Below are positions 45,301-59,237 of a DNA stretch of 64,000 nucleotides, piece after piece. The stretch comes from Litoditis marina. Lineage: Eukaryota > Nematoda > Chromadorea > Rhabditida > Rhabditidae. The notes beneath the pieces are model-generated. The model worked only from the letters and a program-made list of their open reading frames with translations, did no database searches and was not told the origin of the DNA. The stretch spans positions 13,497,095 to 13,561,094 of the forward strand of contig OZ038439.1 in the NCBI GenBank assembly GCA_964036275.1, in the 5' to 3' direction. Each line of letters opens with the position of its first letter. The first letter of the stretch is position 1. The translations under genes were made by a program, and so were the position numbers.

Positions 45301-48300
45301 GTTTGAGCATATAACTGTAGAAGAGTATAAGTGGGTGGAACAAACTATGTGGGTTCTGAGCCATCCATGGAAATTTCCCGGGGGCGAGCGCTGGCCAATT
45401 CTACAACTAACCGGGTTTTGAGGTAATCTACCCCTTTGTTGCTAACCTTTTTTAAGGTTACCTTGGTAGGTAACCTGGAATCTGGTTACCGTTCGAACTA
45501 ACGGTAAAAACCACATTTTGCGTTAGAAAAACAGGTAACCGGTTTTTCATTTTAGGTTACTTACCGGTTACCTACCGAGGTAACCTGAAAAATAGGTTAC
45601 CAAAAAAGGGTTAGGTTACGTAAAAACCCGGTTAGATATAGAATTCACCGCAAGCGCTAGCCACTACACTGTACACTGACGGATTGTCAGCCATTAACAA
45701 ACCGTTCAACAAAAACGGTTTATCCTATACAATTTCTACATACTAACTGATTCATTGAGAAATTGACTACGATTGGCGTTGTTGTGGGCAAGGACTATTG
45801 ATTCGCTTATATTCAGAAGACAATGCATGGGTCAGTAAATACCAAACTAACTAGTAAACAACAACAACAACAACCCCTACCGTAATCGTGCTCTCGATAA
45901 CCAGTTTGTCTACATACAACAATGATATCCCTATAGATTGAAGCGGTTTACTCATTCAAATTTCAAATGAAGTTGTTTACTCAGTAGATACTAGATAAAC
46001 AAGTAAGTAAAACTGTCAACAACAACAACAACCCCTACCGTAATCGTGCTTTCGATGACGAGTTTGTCGACTATAATATCCCGATAGATCTTCTCCGCCT
46101 GCACCATTTCTTTCCGTTGCAACGCGGTCGACGCGTCGCGGTACTGAAAGAATGCGTTTTGTTTATTTGTTTATTGCTTTTGTTTAAATGAAAATCACAA
46201 CGAATTCGACTAAAACGTTACCTCGCATTGTCATTAAGCTGGCAACTTTTTGCCAGCTTCTAAAGATGGCTAATCATACCTTTCTGTTCTTACAAAGTTA
46301 GCTAATTATCTGTTTCAAATTTGTGAAAGTGTGGCTAATAGCTATTTAGATTTCAAACTCTACTACTTTGTGTTTTTTGACTCCCTTCTACAGTCGGAAC
46401 AGTCGAACTTGTTGTCTTAGCAGAACATGCGACCAGCCGAGTGCCACTCTGGTTCTAGTACCAACATTTGGCGAATTCTTTATTTAACCCGGTATTTTGT
46501 TAACCCTAGCAGTAAACCATTTACCGGGTTACTTGGTTTTGGTTAACCCTTTTGTTAACCACTAAATAACCCAAAATTTTCCCAAAATCCATTGTAAAGT
46601 ATGGTTAACAAGTGGCTAACAGAAGGGTTAGCCAAGTAACCCGGTTCAGGTTAACTGATGGGGTTAACGAAATACCGGGTTCCTTGTGGAATCAGCCCCA
46701 AAACGTTCGTCTAGAAATAATCCCAATCCTCGTCCGTAAGTAGATTACTAGAAGACATTAATCAAATTTATAAAAATACATGCAATTCTTAAACTAAATT
46801 ATTACAATACTAGTCTGTTACTGCAGACACAGTTACAAGTGATATTTTAGGCATTAGTCTAGATGCCACACAAGTTATGAAAAAGAAAAGCAAAAACACA
46901 CAGTCCAAATGTAGTCGAGTACCTATAGGAATAAAATTATGAGTTTGCCTATGCAAACCTAGTAGTTTGCCTATTACAAACCTCAGTCACCTAGGCATTT
47001 CGAGCAATTATCGATCCATATGCCGAATGGGCTGCTCTCATCAGTAGATGACCCACACCAGTAATTCCTAGTGAAATTATTTTATGTTAAAAAAACTAAA
47101 TTTAGAAAAGTCCAGCCTAATAAGTACAAATTTTATTTGAAGTACAAAATGATGATGTATGATTAAAGACGTGATAGGGAAAATGATTGGTGGTATAATG
47201 TGGTGACAATTACAAGACAAGTTACCGTAGCTGGTTATTGTTCAGACTTCTAATTCCTTGAAAAAGAGAAAGTGGCAGAATTTTTCCAAGACCAAACTTA
47301 TGTCTGATGGAAGGATATGAATGTAAGACGCGAAATATTCGATTAGCTACTATACGTATGGGCCATTTATTACAAATATAAAATTTAGCTAGTTGTAATA
47401 CTCTTTCTTCAAAATCTTTATATTCACAGCAAACTCTAGCAAAACGAGTAAGTTCACCAGTTATAGTATTAAGTCCAGCTTTAGTGTCTATGTTGGATAA
47501 GAAGTGTGGATATCGTAATACACTCAATTTATACAAATCTGTTTTGTTGAATAATGAAGTATGCAATGTATTTTGCTTGACTTCTATGTACAAATCTAGA
47601 AAGTCACAATTCAGTTGAATATCTGCAGTTGGTTCCAGATTGAGAGAAGGATCATATATGTTGTGTATGTTATTTTTTTTTGTCTAACTTCCCTTCTCAC
47701 TAATATTTCGCCTTTTGCCGATTAAATTAAAATTAAACTTTACTTTAAATAGTTTACAACCCACCTTCTTCTCAATCTCATCCATCTGACCAATGATTCT
47801 CGATGTCTCAATCTCAGCTTTCTCCCTCAATGTGTTTGCTTTCTGAAAATTGGGTTTATTAGAAAAAAACCATACAAATGAATGAATTTGTTTACCAACT
47901 TCCAGTTAACCATCTCATTATTTCACAGAACAACAACAATAAACAAACGAACAACCTTGTTTACCCACCTGCAGCTGTCGTCTGAGTACATTGGCCTCCT
48001 CCTGATCGTGTTGGAAGTCTGCCAACTCCCCCTCCAAGTCCCCAATCTTCCCCTCGACAATCATCCGAGTCAGCTGGTCCTCCAGAGTTCGCTTCTTCAC
48101 TTGCTGAAAAGTCATACATTAACAATATATTCGCGGTAGCTTTATCTTGAAACACCGAAAAAACATTAGATCAAACATCAAACTACAATAACGGCTGGGC
48201 TAGAGTAACATATAGGATTTGTCAAACCGTTGTTGACACCGTACCATCGATTTTGTATGGGACGGGGTTTGGCGAGGGGCCAGCCAGTCTGCGTGTCTTT

Positions 48301-51300
48301 GATCTACACACTCTCTCGTCTGCTGACAAATAATCAACGACCGCTCGCCTCGCATCGCTCAATCAATCGAGCCCTCTGCTGTCTTTATGAGGCAAATGGC
48401 GACTATACACCCTATTGCACCGGAGAGGCTTTGGGCTTTGGAATAAGCAAAACCTGCACTTGTTTACTAAAAAACTGAGATGTATGTTGTTTATGGGGTC
48501 CCAGAATTTTTACGGTAAGTGACTTTAACGATAGAGAAAAACTAAAAAAAACACTGAGATGGTCAACTCACACATCCCTCCATGTCATTTAGCTGCATCT
48601 CCATGCGACCCTTTTTCATTTCACGTTGTTTCAGTTTCTCTTCCACGTCGCGCAGAGACAGGGCGCAGTCGGCTGCCTGAAAACAACTTTAAAACATTAA
48701 AAATTGAAAGAACTTCTACAACTCACAAGTACTTTCATTAACACGGTATCTGGCGTAAAAAATCCAGTAATTAACATTTGAAAACATTGTAAACACTGTT
48801 TTTAGATAACATTTGAAAACATTGTAAACACTGTTTTGAAACCGTTCCAAATCAATGGTATTGAATTTTCGAGAAATAAACCACGTTTTGTAACTGAAAC
48901 AATGCTAAAAACTCCAGAATAAACAGCAAGCAGTCGCAATTAGTTTATTGCCAACTGACCTGCTTTTCGTTGTCGGCAAGAGACGAGAGTTTGGCGGCAA
49001 AATCGTTCAATCTCTTCAACTGCTCCAAAGCTTCTGTAATGAACAAAGACAATGAAAAAAGCCCGCTTATGATCGGCATTGGTAATTAGTAACAGGATTC
49101 ATTAACACAATACATCACACATGATGAATTCTTGAGTTTTCCGAGAAAACCGGTAAATGTCAGTTGCGGTTTTCTCAGCTGGAAAGAGACAGCCAGATTT
49201 TGTGACAGCTAAATCTAATAACACCTTCAATCGAACAATTGGTAGTCATCTCTATCGTACAGCAGCTGACGTTTCTGGAGCTTTAACTTTAAACATCACG
49301 TATCAAGAACAAGAGATTTTCCAAATTCGGAACCCATTAGTTGAAAAAGTTGGTTAGAGAAGGACGATTATGTGGACCGATCCCAACGCTTTTGTCCTCT
49401 AAACGGCGATATATTTCAATTGCAGTTAAAAAGACCGAAGCGTTGGGATTGTACCACATAATCGTCCTATTTTAACTTCAAATCTTACATCTATAAGTTC
49501 TTCAAACAAGATGATATTTCCCAAATTCGGGTTTCATTTGTTGAAAAACAGAGAGTTAACAATACAAAAACTGAACTACCTCTGATGGTTCCCGCCAAAT
49601 GTTCCTCCTTTTCTTTCATCGTTTTGTCTACGTCTTCGCGAGAAGCTCGGGCGCGCTGAAACCAAACCCTATTCCCATATTTTTTTTAAAACTATTATTA
49701 TTATTATTATTATCAAGACCCGTTGCTCGAGGCGGTTTACACATGCAACCAAAATGCAACCGGGTTGCATGTGTAAAGAAAATTTGGTTGCTTTTCAAAT
49801 GCAACCAAACACTCAATTTTTGGATATTTTCCTGTTTTTAATGCAATTTGGTTGCTTTGGTTGCATTTGGAAAGCAACCGAACTGTCTTTACACATGCAA
49901 CCCGGTTGCTTGTGTAATTGGCCGTTGCTCGATAATTCCATTTTCTACCGAGTTTTCTGCTGAGCAGTCTGATGGCCGGATACTATAGTTATACAAAAAT
50001 TAACCATGAAGAGTTCATATCTTCATCTGATTATTGCTGCCTCACTACCCAGTGAAGTAACTGTTAATTAGCGAGTTCAACCGCATATTTTATTATCATG
50101 CTATACAATACCATGTAAACTTACATCAACTTGTCGCTTGGCAATGGGTAGTTCGGAGGTCAATTCATCCAAACGCCGACCTTGCTCGGCACGCTCCTCT
50201 TTCTTTGTCGAAATCTTAATAAAATAAATTCCCATTTCAACATTCTGACTCTAATCACCCCAGATCCGGCGTTCTCGTGTCGGCGACTGTTCCCTTGCGG
50301 TACTAAGAGTATATCCTCCACCCAAACACTCGTTGCTTAACCCGCGTCTAGCTCGTGACTTGCATCACAGCGGGAAGCTTGAAGTAAACTGTGGACCTGC
50401 GGCTATTACCCCAGATCCGGCGTTCTAGTGTCGGCGACTGTTCCCTTGCGGTACTAAGAGTATATCCTCCACCCAAACACTCGTTGCTTAACCCGCGTCT
50501 AGCTCGTGACTTGCATCACAGCGGGAAGCTTGAAGTAAACTGTGGACCTGCGGCTATTACCCCAGATCCGGCGTTCTAGTGTCGGCGACTGTTCCCTTGC
50601 GGTACTAAGAGTATATCCTCCACCCAAACACTCGTTGCTTAACCCGCGTCTAGCTCGTGACTTGCATCACAGCGGGAAGCTTGAAGTAAACTGTGGACCT
50701 GCGGCTATTACCCCAGATCCGGCGTTCTAGTGTCGGCGACTGTTCCCTTGCGGTACTAAGAGTAAATCCTCCACCCTAACACTCGTTGCTTAACCCGCGT
50801 CTAGCTCGTGACTTGCATCACAGCGGGAAGCTTGAAGTAAACTGTGGACCTGCGGCTATTACCCCAGATCCGGCGTTCTAGTGTCGGCGACTGTTCCCTT
50901 GCGGTACTAAGAGTATATCCTCCACCCAAACACTCGTTGCTTAACCCGCGTCTAGCTCGTGACTTGCATCACAGCGGGAAGCTTGAAGTAAACTGTGGAC
51001 CTGCGGCTATTACCCCAGATCCGGCGTTCTAGTGTCGGCGACTGTTCCCTTGCGGTACTAAGAGTATATCCTCCACCCTAACACTCGTTGCTTAACCCGC
51101 GTCTAGCTCGTGACTTGCATCACAGCGGGAAGCTTGAAGTAAACTGTGGACCTGCGGCTATTACCCCAGATCCGGCGTTCTAGTGTCGGCGACTGTTCCC
51201 TTGCGGTACTAAGAGTATATCCTCCACCCTAACAATCGTTGCTTAACCCGCGTCTAGCTCGTGACTTGCATCACAGCGGGAAGCTTGAAGTAAACTGTGG

Positions 51301-54300
51301 ACCTGCGGCTATTACCCCAGATCCGGCGTTCTAGTGTCGGCGACTGTTCCCTTGCGGTACTAAGAGTATATCCTCCACCCTAACACTCGTTGCTTAACCC
51401 GCGTCTAGCTCGTGACTTGCATCACAGCGGGAAGCTTGGAGTAAACTGTGGACCTGCGGCTATTACCCCAGATCCGGCGTTCTAGTGTCGGCGACTGTTC
51501 CCTTGCGGTACTAAGAGTATATCCTCCACCCAAACACTCGTTGCTTAACCCGCGTCTAGCTCGTGACTTGCATCACAGCGGGAAGCTTGAAGTAAACTGT
51601 GGACCTGCGGCTATTACCCCAGATCCGGCGTTCTAGTGTCGGCGACTGTTCCCTTGCGGTACTAAGAGTATATCCTCCACCCAAACACTCGTTGCTTAAC
51701 CCGCGTCTAGCTCGTGACTTGCATCACAGCGGGAAGCTTGAAGTAAACTGTGGACCTGCGGCTATTACCCCAGATCCGGCGTTCTAGTGTCGGCGACTGT
51801 TCCCTTGCGGTACTAAGAGTATATCCTCCACCCAAACACTCGTTGCTTAACCCGCGTCTAGCTCGTGACTTGCATCACAGCGGGAAGCTTGAAGTAAACT
51901 GTGGACCTGCGGCTATTACCCCAGATCCGGCGTTCTAGTGTCGGCGACTGTTCCCTTGCGGTACTAAGAGTAAATCCTCCACCCTAACACTCGTTGCTTA
52001 ACCCGCGTCTAGCTCGTGACTTGCATCACAGCGGGAAGCTTGAAGTAAACTGTGGACCTGCGGCTATTACCCCAGATCCGGCGTTCTAGTGTCGGCGACT
52101 GTTCCCTTGCGGTACTAAGAGTATATCCTCCACCCAAACACTCGTTGCTTAACCCGCGTCTAGCTCGTGACTTGCATCACAGCGGGAAGCTTGAAGTAAA
52201 CTGTGGACCTGCGGCTATTACCCCAGATCCGGCGTTCTAGTGTCGGCGACTGTTCCCTTGCGGTACTAAGAGTATATCCTCCACCCTAACACTCGTTGCT
52301 TAACCCGCGTCTAGCTCGTGACTTGCATCACAGCGGGAAGCTTGAAGTAAACTGTGGACCTGCGGCTATTACCCCAGATCCGGCGTTCTAGTGTCGGCGA
52401 CTGTTCCCTTGCGGTACTAAGAGTATATCCTCCACCCTAACACTCGTTGCTTAACCCGCGTCTAGCTCGTGACTTGCATCACAGCGGGAAGCTTGAAGTA
52501 AACTGTGGACCTGCGGCTATTACCCCAGATCCGGCGTTCTAGTGTCGGCGACTGTTCCCTTGCGGTACTAAGAGTATATCCTCCACCCTAACACTCGTTG
52601 CTTAACCCGCGTCTAGCTCGTGACTTGCATCACAGCGGGAAGCTTGAAGTAAACTGTGGACCTGCGGCTATTACCCCAGATCCGGCGTTCTAGTGTCGGC
52701 GACTGTTCCCTTGCGGTACTAAGAGTATATCCTCCACCCAAACACTCGTTGCTTAACCCGCGTCTAGCTCGTGACTTGCATCACAGCGGGAAGCTTGAAG
52801 TAAACTGTGGACCTGCGGCTATTACCCCAGATCCGGCGTTCTAGTGTTGGCGACTGTTCCCTTGCGGTACTAAGAGTATATCCTCCACCCTAACACTCGT
52901 TGCTTAACCCGCGTCTAGCTCGTGACTTGCATCACAGCGGGAAGCTTGAAGTAAACTGTGGACCTGCGGCTATTACCCCAGATCCGGCGTTCTAGTGTCG
53001 GCGACTGTTCCCTTGCGGTACTAAGAGTATATCCTCCACCCTAACACTCGTTGCTTAACCCGCGTCTAGCTCGTGACTTGCATCACAGCGGGAAGCTTGA
53101 AGTAAACTGTGGACCTGCGGCTATTACCCCAGATCCGGCGTTCTAGTGTCGGCGACTGTTCCCTTGCGGTACTAAGAGTATATCCTCCACCCTAACACTC
53201 GTTGCTTAACCCGCGTCTAGCTCGTGACTTGCATCACAGCGGGAAGCTTGAAGTAAACTGTGGACCTGCGGCTATTACCCCAGATCCGGCGTTCTAGTGT
53301 CGGCGACTGTTCCCTTGCGGTACTAAGAGTATATCCTCCACCCTAACACTCGTTGCTTAACCCGCGTCTAGCTCGTGACTTGCATCACAGCGGGAAGCTT
53401 GAAGTAAACTGTGGACCTGCGGCTATTACCCCAGATCCGGCGTTCTAGTGTCGGCGACTGTTCCCTTGCGGTACTAAGAGTATATCCTCCACCCTAACAC
53501 TCGTTGCTTAACCCGCGTCTAGCTCGTGACTTGCATCACAGCGGGAAGCTTGAAGTAAACTGTGGACCTGCGGCTATTACCCCAGATCCGACGTTCTCGT
53601 GTCGGCGACTGTTCCCTTGCGGTACTAAGAGTATATCCTCCACCCTAACACTCGTTGCTTAACCCGCGTCTAGCTCGTGACTTGCATCACAGCGGGAAGC
53701 TTGAAGTAAACTGTGGACCTGCGGCTATTACCCCAGATCCGGCGTTCTAGTGTCGGCGACTGTTCCCTTGCGGTACTAAGAGTATATCCTCCACCCTAAC
53801 ACTCGTTGCTTAACCCGCGTCTAGCTCGTGACTTGCATCACAGCGGGAAGCTTGAAGTAAACTGTGGACCTGCGGCTATTACCCCAGATCCGGCGTTCTA
53901 GTGTCGGCGACTGTTCCCTTGCGGTACTAAGAGTATATCCTCCACCCTAACACTCGTTGCTTAACCCGCGTCTAGCTCGTGACTTGCATCACAGCGGGAA
54001 GCTAAGAGTATATCCTCAACTCCCATTTTGAACGAATTTGGGCCAACTTTCTCACAAAAATTTTGGAAAACGACCAAATTTATTCCATCAAAGGGAATGT
54101 AACCAGTTTCACCAAAAATAAAACGTATACCTGTTCCTGGAGATGAGTGGACTGTGCCGCCGTTTCGCCCAACGCGATTCTACGTTCACGCAGGGAGTGC
54201 AGCTGGAAATAACGGACATACAACTGAATACTGTAAAAATGGCTGGTAATTACACGAACCACTCAGCTGAGAGATTTAGGGCCTTTTGGCCCCGATTAGG

Positions 54301-57300
54301 GTACTTTAGAGTGGTCGAGTGGGCGCGGATCAGAAGGCCTCCGTATTTTCACCTATGAAGAGAAACACTCAGACCTGTTTACAAATCCAAACCACCCACT
54401 TGCTTGACGTCTCAACTACTTGAAGAAGGATGATTATGTGCTCCAATCTCGGCGCGTCAGTCCTTTAAACTGCAATTGGAGAATGTATTGCAGTTTAAAG
54501 GACTGAAGCGTTGAGACTGGAGCACATAATCGTCATTCTTTAAACGCAATCAATATTGAGCTATCTCTTTTAAAAGGCAACTGCCTCACTTTTGAGCACA
54601 ACACACAACTCTCCAAACTTTTCGACCTTTTACACAGAAACATTGAGAACCAGACCGCGAACTTCAACTGATCATCTTTTATCATCTCTAAAACGAGAGT
54701 AACAGGACAATTATGTGGACCAGTCCCAACGTATGGGTCCTTTAAACCGGAGTGGGTGACGATTGAGCTCAAAGACATTAAGCTACAACCTATAACTCAA
54801 GTTTAAACATCAACAACACGTTCAAAGTGTCACAATGGGTAGTTTATGAGCATAAACTATCTTTGTGATAGTTTAGAGAGAAACAACTCATAAAGTTTTT
54901 ACCAAGAGACATCCGCTCAATGTGTTTGAGCTTAATCGTCACCTACTCTACACTGCAATTGAAAAATGCATTTTTAAAGGACCGAAGATTGTTCTACGTA
55001 ACAGTCCTTTTTTAATGTAGACACTTAAAAACTACGGTACCTGTTCCGTGAATTTGTTCTTATCGTTCGAAGCCAGCTGCAACTCCTCATTCTCCTGTAC
55101 TAAACGGCGGACTTCCGACTGGAAATACGAATATATTTCTATATCTCGAAAATATTTGTACTTTACAAAATACAAGTTTTATTTATAATACCAATACTCG
55201 GTGTCATGAATGAATTGTAGATATTAGATGGAACATTTACTGACACCTAGCAAGGCTCTAATAGAGAAGTTTAGCGTTGGTTTAGCCATTTCACAAAAAT
55301 CGGTCTGGAGTTTGAATACACATAGTGTACATTATTGAATAAAACACATTTAAATAAAATCACCTCATTCTGGTCCAGCTGCTCCTTCAACTCGGAATAG
55401 GATACATTATCGATTGACGACGGTAGTTGGGCGGCCAGCGATCGAAGTTCCACGTCGAGACGGGATACTGTAGCCAGCAGGGTGTCCATCAGGGATACGT
55501 CCGTCTGAACGGAAAAATGATGCCGATTCTTATCAAACTGTGGGGAGGTGGTGAAAGTACATTCAGAATGTAATTTAATCATCATCTGATCAAATAAAAT
55601 TCTAGACAATAGGGAGGTTGGTTTCTCTAACTGTTTGAGCAGTTGAGGTTGACTTTTTACAATTTATTTTCATAAAACTATCCGGATGTTCTGCAGAAAA
55701 AAATCAGGAATTTATAGATCATCCGTGAAAAATATTCGTTCCTCGTAGAAAGATACCAAGGCACAAAAAGACATTCACAACTACCCCAAACCAACCTGAA
55801 TCAGCCCAATTCTTCTCCATTGTTCTTTGACCTTATTGAAGGCCTGCTTCTTTTCTTCGGAAATCTCCCTATTATCCTTCAAATTCAACTCAGCAATCGA
55901 CTTTTTCTGTCTCAACTGCCTCAGATCGTCATTTTCGAGCTTCCTGAAATTTTGCAAAAATTCTGACCACTGAGCGGATCGAACGCCCAACCTTTCGATC
56001 TGGAGTCGAACGCGCTACCATTGCGCCAAGCAGTCATGTCTATCGGGGCCGCTTTTAGTTGATATGCGCCCCCGCCTTCTATTGATTGGCTGTTGTGTTG
56101 CATTATTGCACTCGTCTGCCTGCTATGTACTAATAGCACAGTCGAGCGCCTATATCAAAACAGCCCGCATGAGGCATATTACTAGATTGCTTAAACACAA
56201 TAGCTTTCAATTTTTACTACAAAAATGGAAAAACTTCTGAAAAAAAAACTTGACAACTATTTTTTTGAATTTTCTATTCTTCACATTTGACTAGAGGTAT
56301 TAATTGGGGTGAAAACTAGAAACTAGAAAGAGGAGCAAGCAAGAAACGTCCTTAAATGTAATACATAAATATGTAAGTTTCAACGCGTTAAAAAAGTCGA
56401 TAACGTGTAACAAAAATCACAAAGGTTTCTGAGAATTCGAACAAATCTTCAGTTGCCTAAAATAATTTTCCCGTACTTTTTTTTCAGAGTACATGAACAA
56501 CTACTGGTTAATTATGTAAGTAACCAGCTTTTTGGTAGCCAAACCGGTTTCTGGTAACCCTCCCCTAACGCAAACTTTAGTATTCTACCGTCAGTTTCAA
56601 CGGTAACCGAATTTTAATTTACTTTCGGGTTACCTGCTCAAAGTAACCGTGATAAACTATGAAATGAGTTGCCAAAAACCGATTAGGTTATCATTAACCA
56701 CAAATGTAGAACTGGTCAGACCTATTTCAGTCAACCTACTGTAGCTGTTCGGCGTAGAAGGCGGCGTTTGCCAGATCTCCGGCCTTCTCTTCGCATTGGA
56801 GCACGATTCGCTTCAAGCGGTCCGTTTCCTGCGGGAACGAGAGGCTCATGTTCAGCAGCTGTAAAGAATTTTCTCACTAAATCACATTCACACTATTGAT
56901 GATTCGTCAGCTATAAACCGTATAAATCGCAATATATAATAATAATATTAGGTTTCCTAAAGGTAAGCTATAGTAATGGTTAGAATGTAAGATAAATATT
57001 CAATTGGAACAGAAACAAATGCACTATGGGATTAAATTTATATTATGTCAAATGCTTAAGAAAATAATAATAATAATAATATCATTAGTAAATCTAAAAT
57101 TGAACGAAAAAAAACACAAATCAGCCCCACCTTGCTGGACAGATCGTTGACTCCACTCTTGCTGTTGAACCGCCGTTCGCAGAGGGGACAACACGACTTT
57201 TCCTTCACCTCACTGCTCCACGACTCGTACAGAACCTGGAAACACAAAACTTTATTCTTTATTAAAAACTTTATTTCAAAGACTTCAATTGATCACAAAT

Positions 57301-59201
57301 CACCTTGTTTCCGTGTGAGATGAACATGTACGAGATTCACAAGTACACGAGTAACAGAAAGTATTTGAGCGTGAAATATTTTGTATATTCTTTGTTCAAA
57401 AAGGACGATTATATAGAACAATCCCGTGTCAACGGTCCTTTAAACTGTAATTGAAAAATGTACTGCTGTTTAAAGAACTGAAGCGTAGGGATTGGACCAC
57501 AAAATCTTGTTCAAATGAAATTCAAAATGAACATCATCCAAAAAGCCACCGACCGCCTTGCTGTCCAGTGGTGCCAGCTCCTTCCTAGCGGCTGTCAGCT
57601 CGGATCGAACCTCTGCCAGACGGTCATTCACCTCATCGGGACTACAGCCGCACATCTGCAAATAAGAATGAAGCAGGGATGATCAGAAAGGTGACCGACT
57701 CTAGCGGCGGTACCACCCCTTCCCCTGAAAAAATGTACATTCATCGAAACATGAAAATAATTTCCAAATTAGAAGCAGTTCATCGAAAAAAATCTCCCTA
57801 ATTTTGGTACCTACCTAGAACTATTCCTAGAACTAAAACTGACTAGACCTATTCCTGGAATCTAGTGAAAACTACCCACATCATGAATCTTATTCCGCAG
57901 CGACGTTGCCTCCTGTACAGTCTTCTGCTCCTCCTCGGCCAACTGTCTGACTGTCTGCGTCTCTCTGTCCGCCGCTCTCTCTGCGGTGGTTGCGGCCGTT
58001 TCCGCCTGCGCCATCGTGCGCTCCGTACGACGGACTACCGAACCAACGTTGTCGCTGAAACATTTTGAATATGTGTCGCTTAGCATACGACGTGAAGAAG
58101 TCCACGTGGAGAGAAGACGCGACTACTCATCACTTTTCCTACCTACTCTTTCGCCAGACGGCTGTATATTCCTACTTGTCTATATAAACCTATAACATCC
58201 TTGTTTGTTATCGTGATGTAACCCTGAAACTCGGTATACTGTATCTTTAGTCGGAACATTCACTGAACCACTGGAATCAATCTATCTATTTCCGACAATA
58301 TGGTTATTATTGAACTCGAATAAACTCGAAAAATGAGTCTGGTAGTAGACACCAAAATTGTAGTAATTTGATATGGGAATATAGGTATTTTGGCCTAAAT
58401 GTGATACATACCCCCAGGGTCCCTCGGGCACATTTCCAAAGACAGCCTCGAAGCTATCCTCGTGCTTATCTAGGAGCTGTTTCAATTTCGTCTGCGTCTC
58501 TGACCGCTCTCTCGTTTTGCGTGCACTCTCCCTCTCTGTCTCCTCGTAAATTTCGGCCTCCTTGCAACGCTGTCGCAGTTCATCCACCTGAAAAGGCGAA
58601 TACTCAGACAACTTGTTGTCAATCAGCAAACCACTTTTGTAGCGACCTCGACGAGAGAGTGTGCAGGTCAGAGAGGCACAGACTGTCTCAGCCTACCTCT
58701 GGCCTCCTTGACCTGCGTGCTCTCTCGCTTTTGTAGCTTTCTAATCGCAGACGGCGCCAATGCTTCTGAGCATACTCGTTTCTCAGATTCATTTCTCAGA
58801 TTGATCTAAATTTTAGACATAAAAATGGCTATATATATATTATGGCAAACTTGGCTTCTCAACTGAAAGAGGTGTCTCCAAACCTTTTTGGAGGAAAAAC
58901 AACAAACGGGAAAAAAGCCCGTGTCTCCATGTTAATAAGCAAAATGATTTCTTTGAAGTCAGTTTAAACAAAAAATTTACTTTGAGTACGCAAAACTCCA
59001 AAAAAAAGTAGTCAGTTCTAAAAAAGTTCGATTACCAGTATGTTCTCATGCTCAAACCGAGTTACTGTATCCCATACCTTCTTCTGTGTCTTCTGTCTGT
59101 CCTGTCTGACTCTCTCCACTCTCTTCTCATCGACGGTTGGCAACACCGCGAGACGGGACTCAACAGACGAGATACGGGCGGATAGGTCGGATAACCTGGA
59201 A

Positions 59202-59237
<36 letters not shown>

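Noticed and set aside
50391..52844. Eight identical 62-codon open frames
   Set aside because: They are produced by the 151-bp satellite; the unit length is not a multiple of three, and a single-base variant (CCCAAAC versus CCCTAAC) decides whether each frame stays open.
50258..54003. CRISPR-like regular array
   Set aside because: The whole 151-bp unit repeats with no variable spacers, and the context is eukaryotic; it is a satellite.
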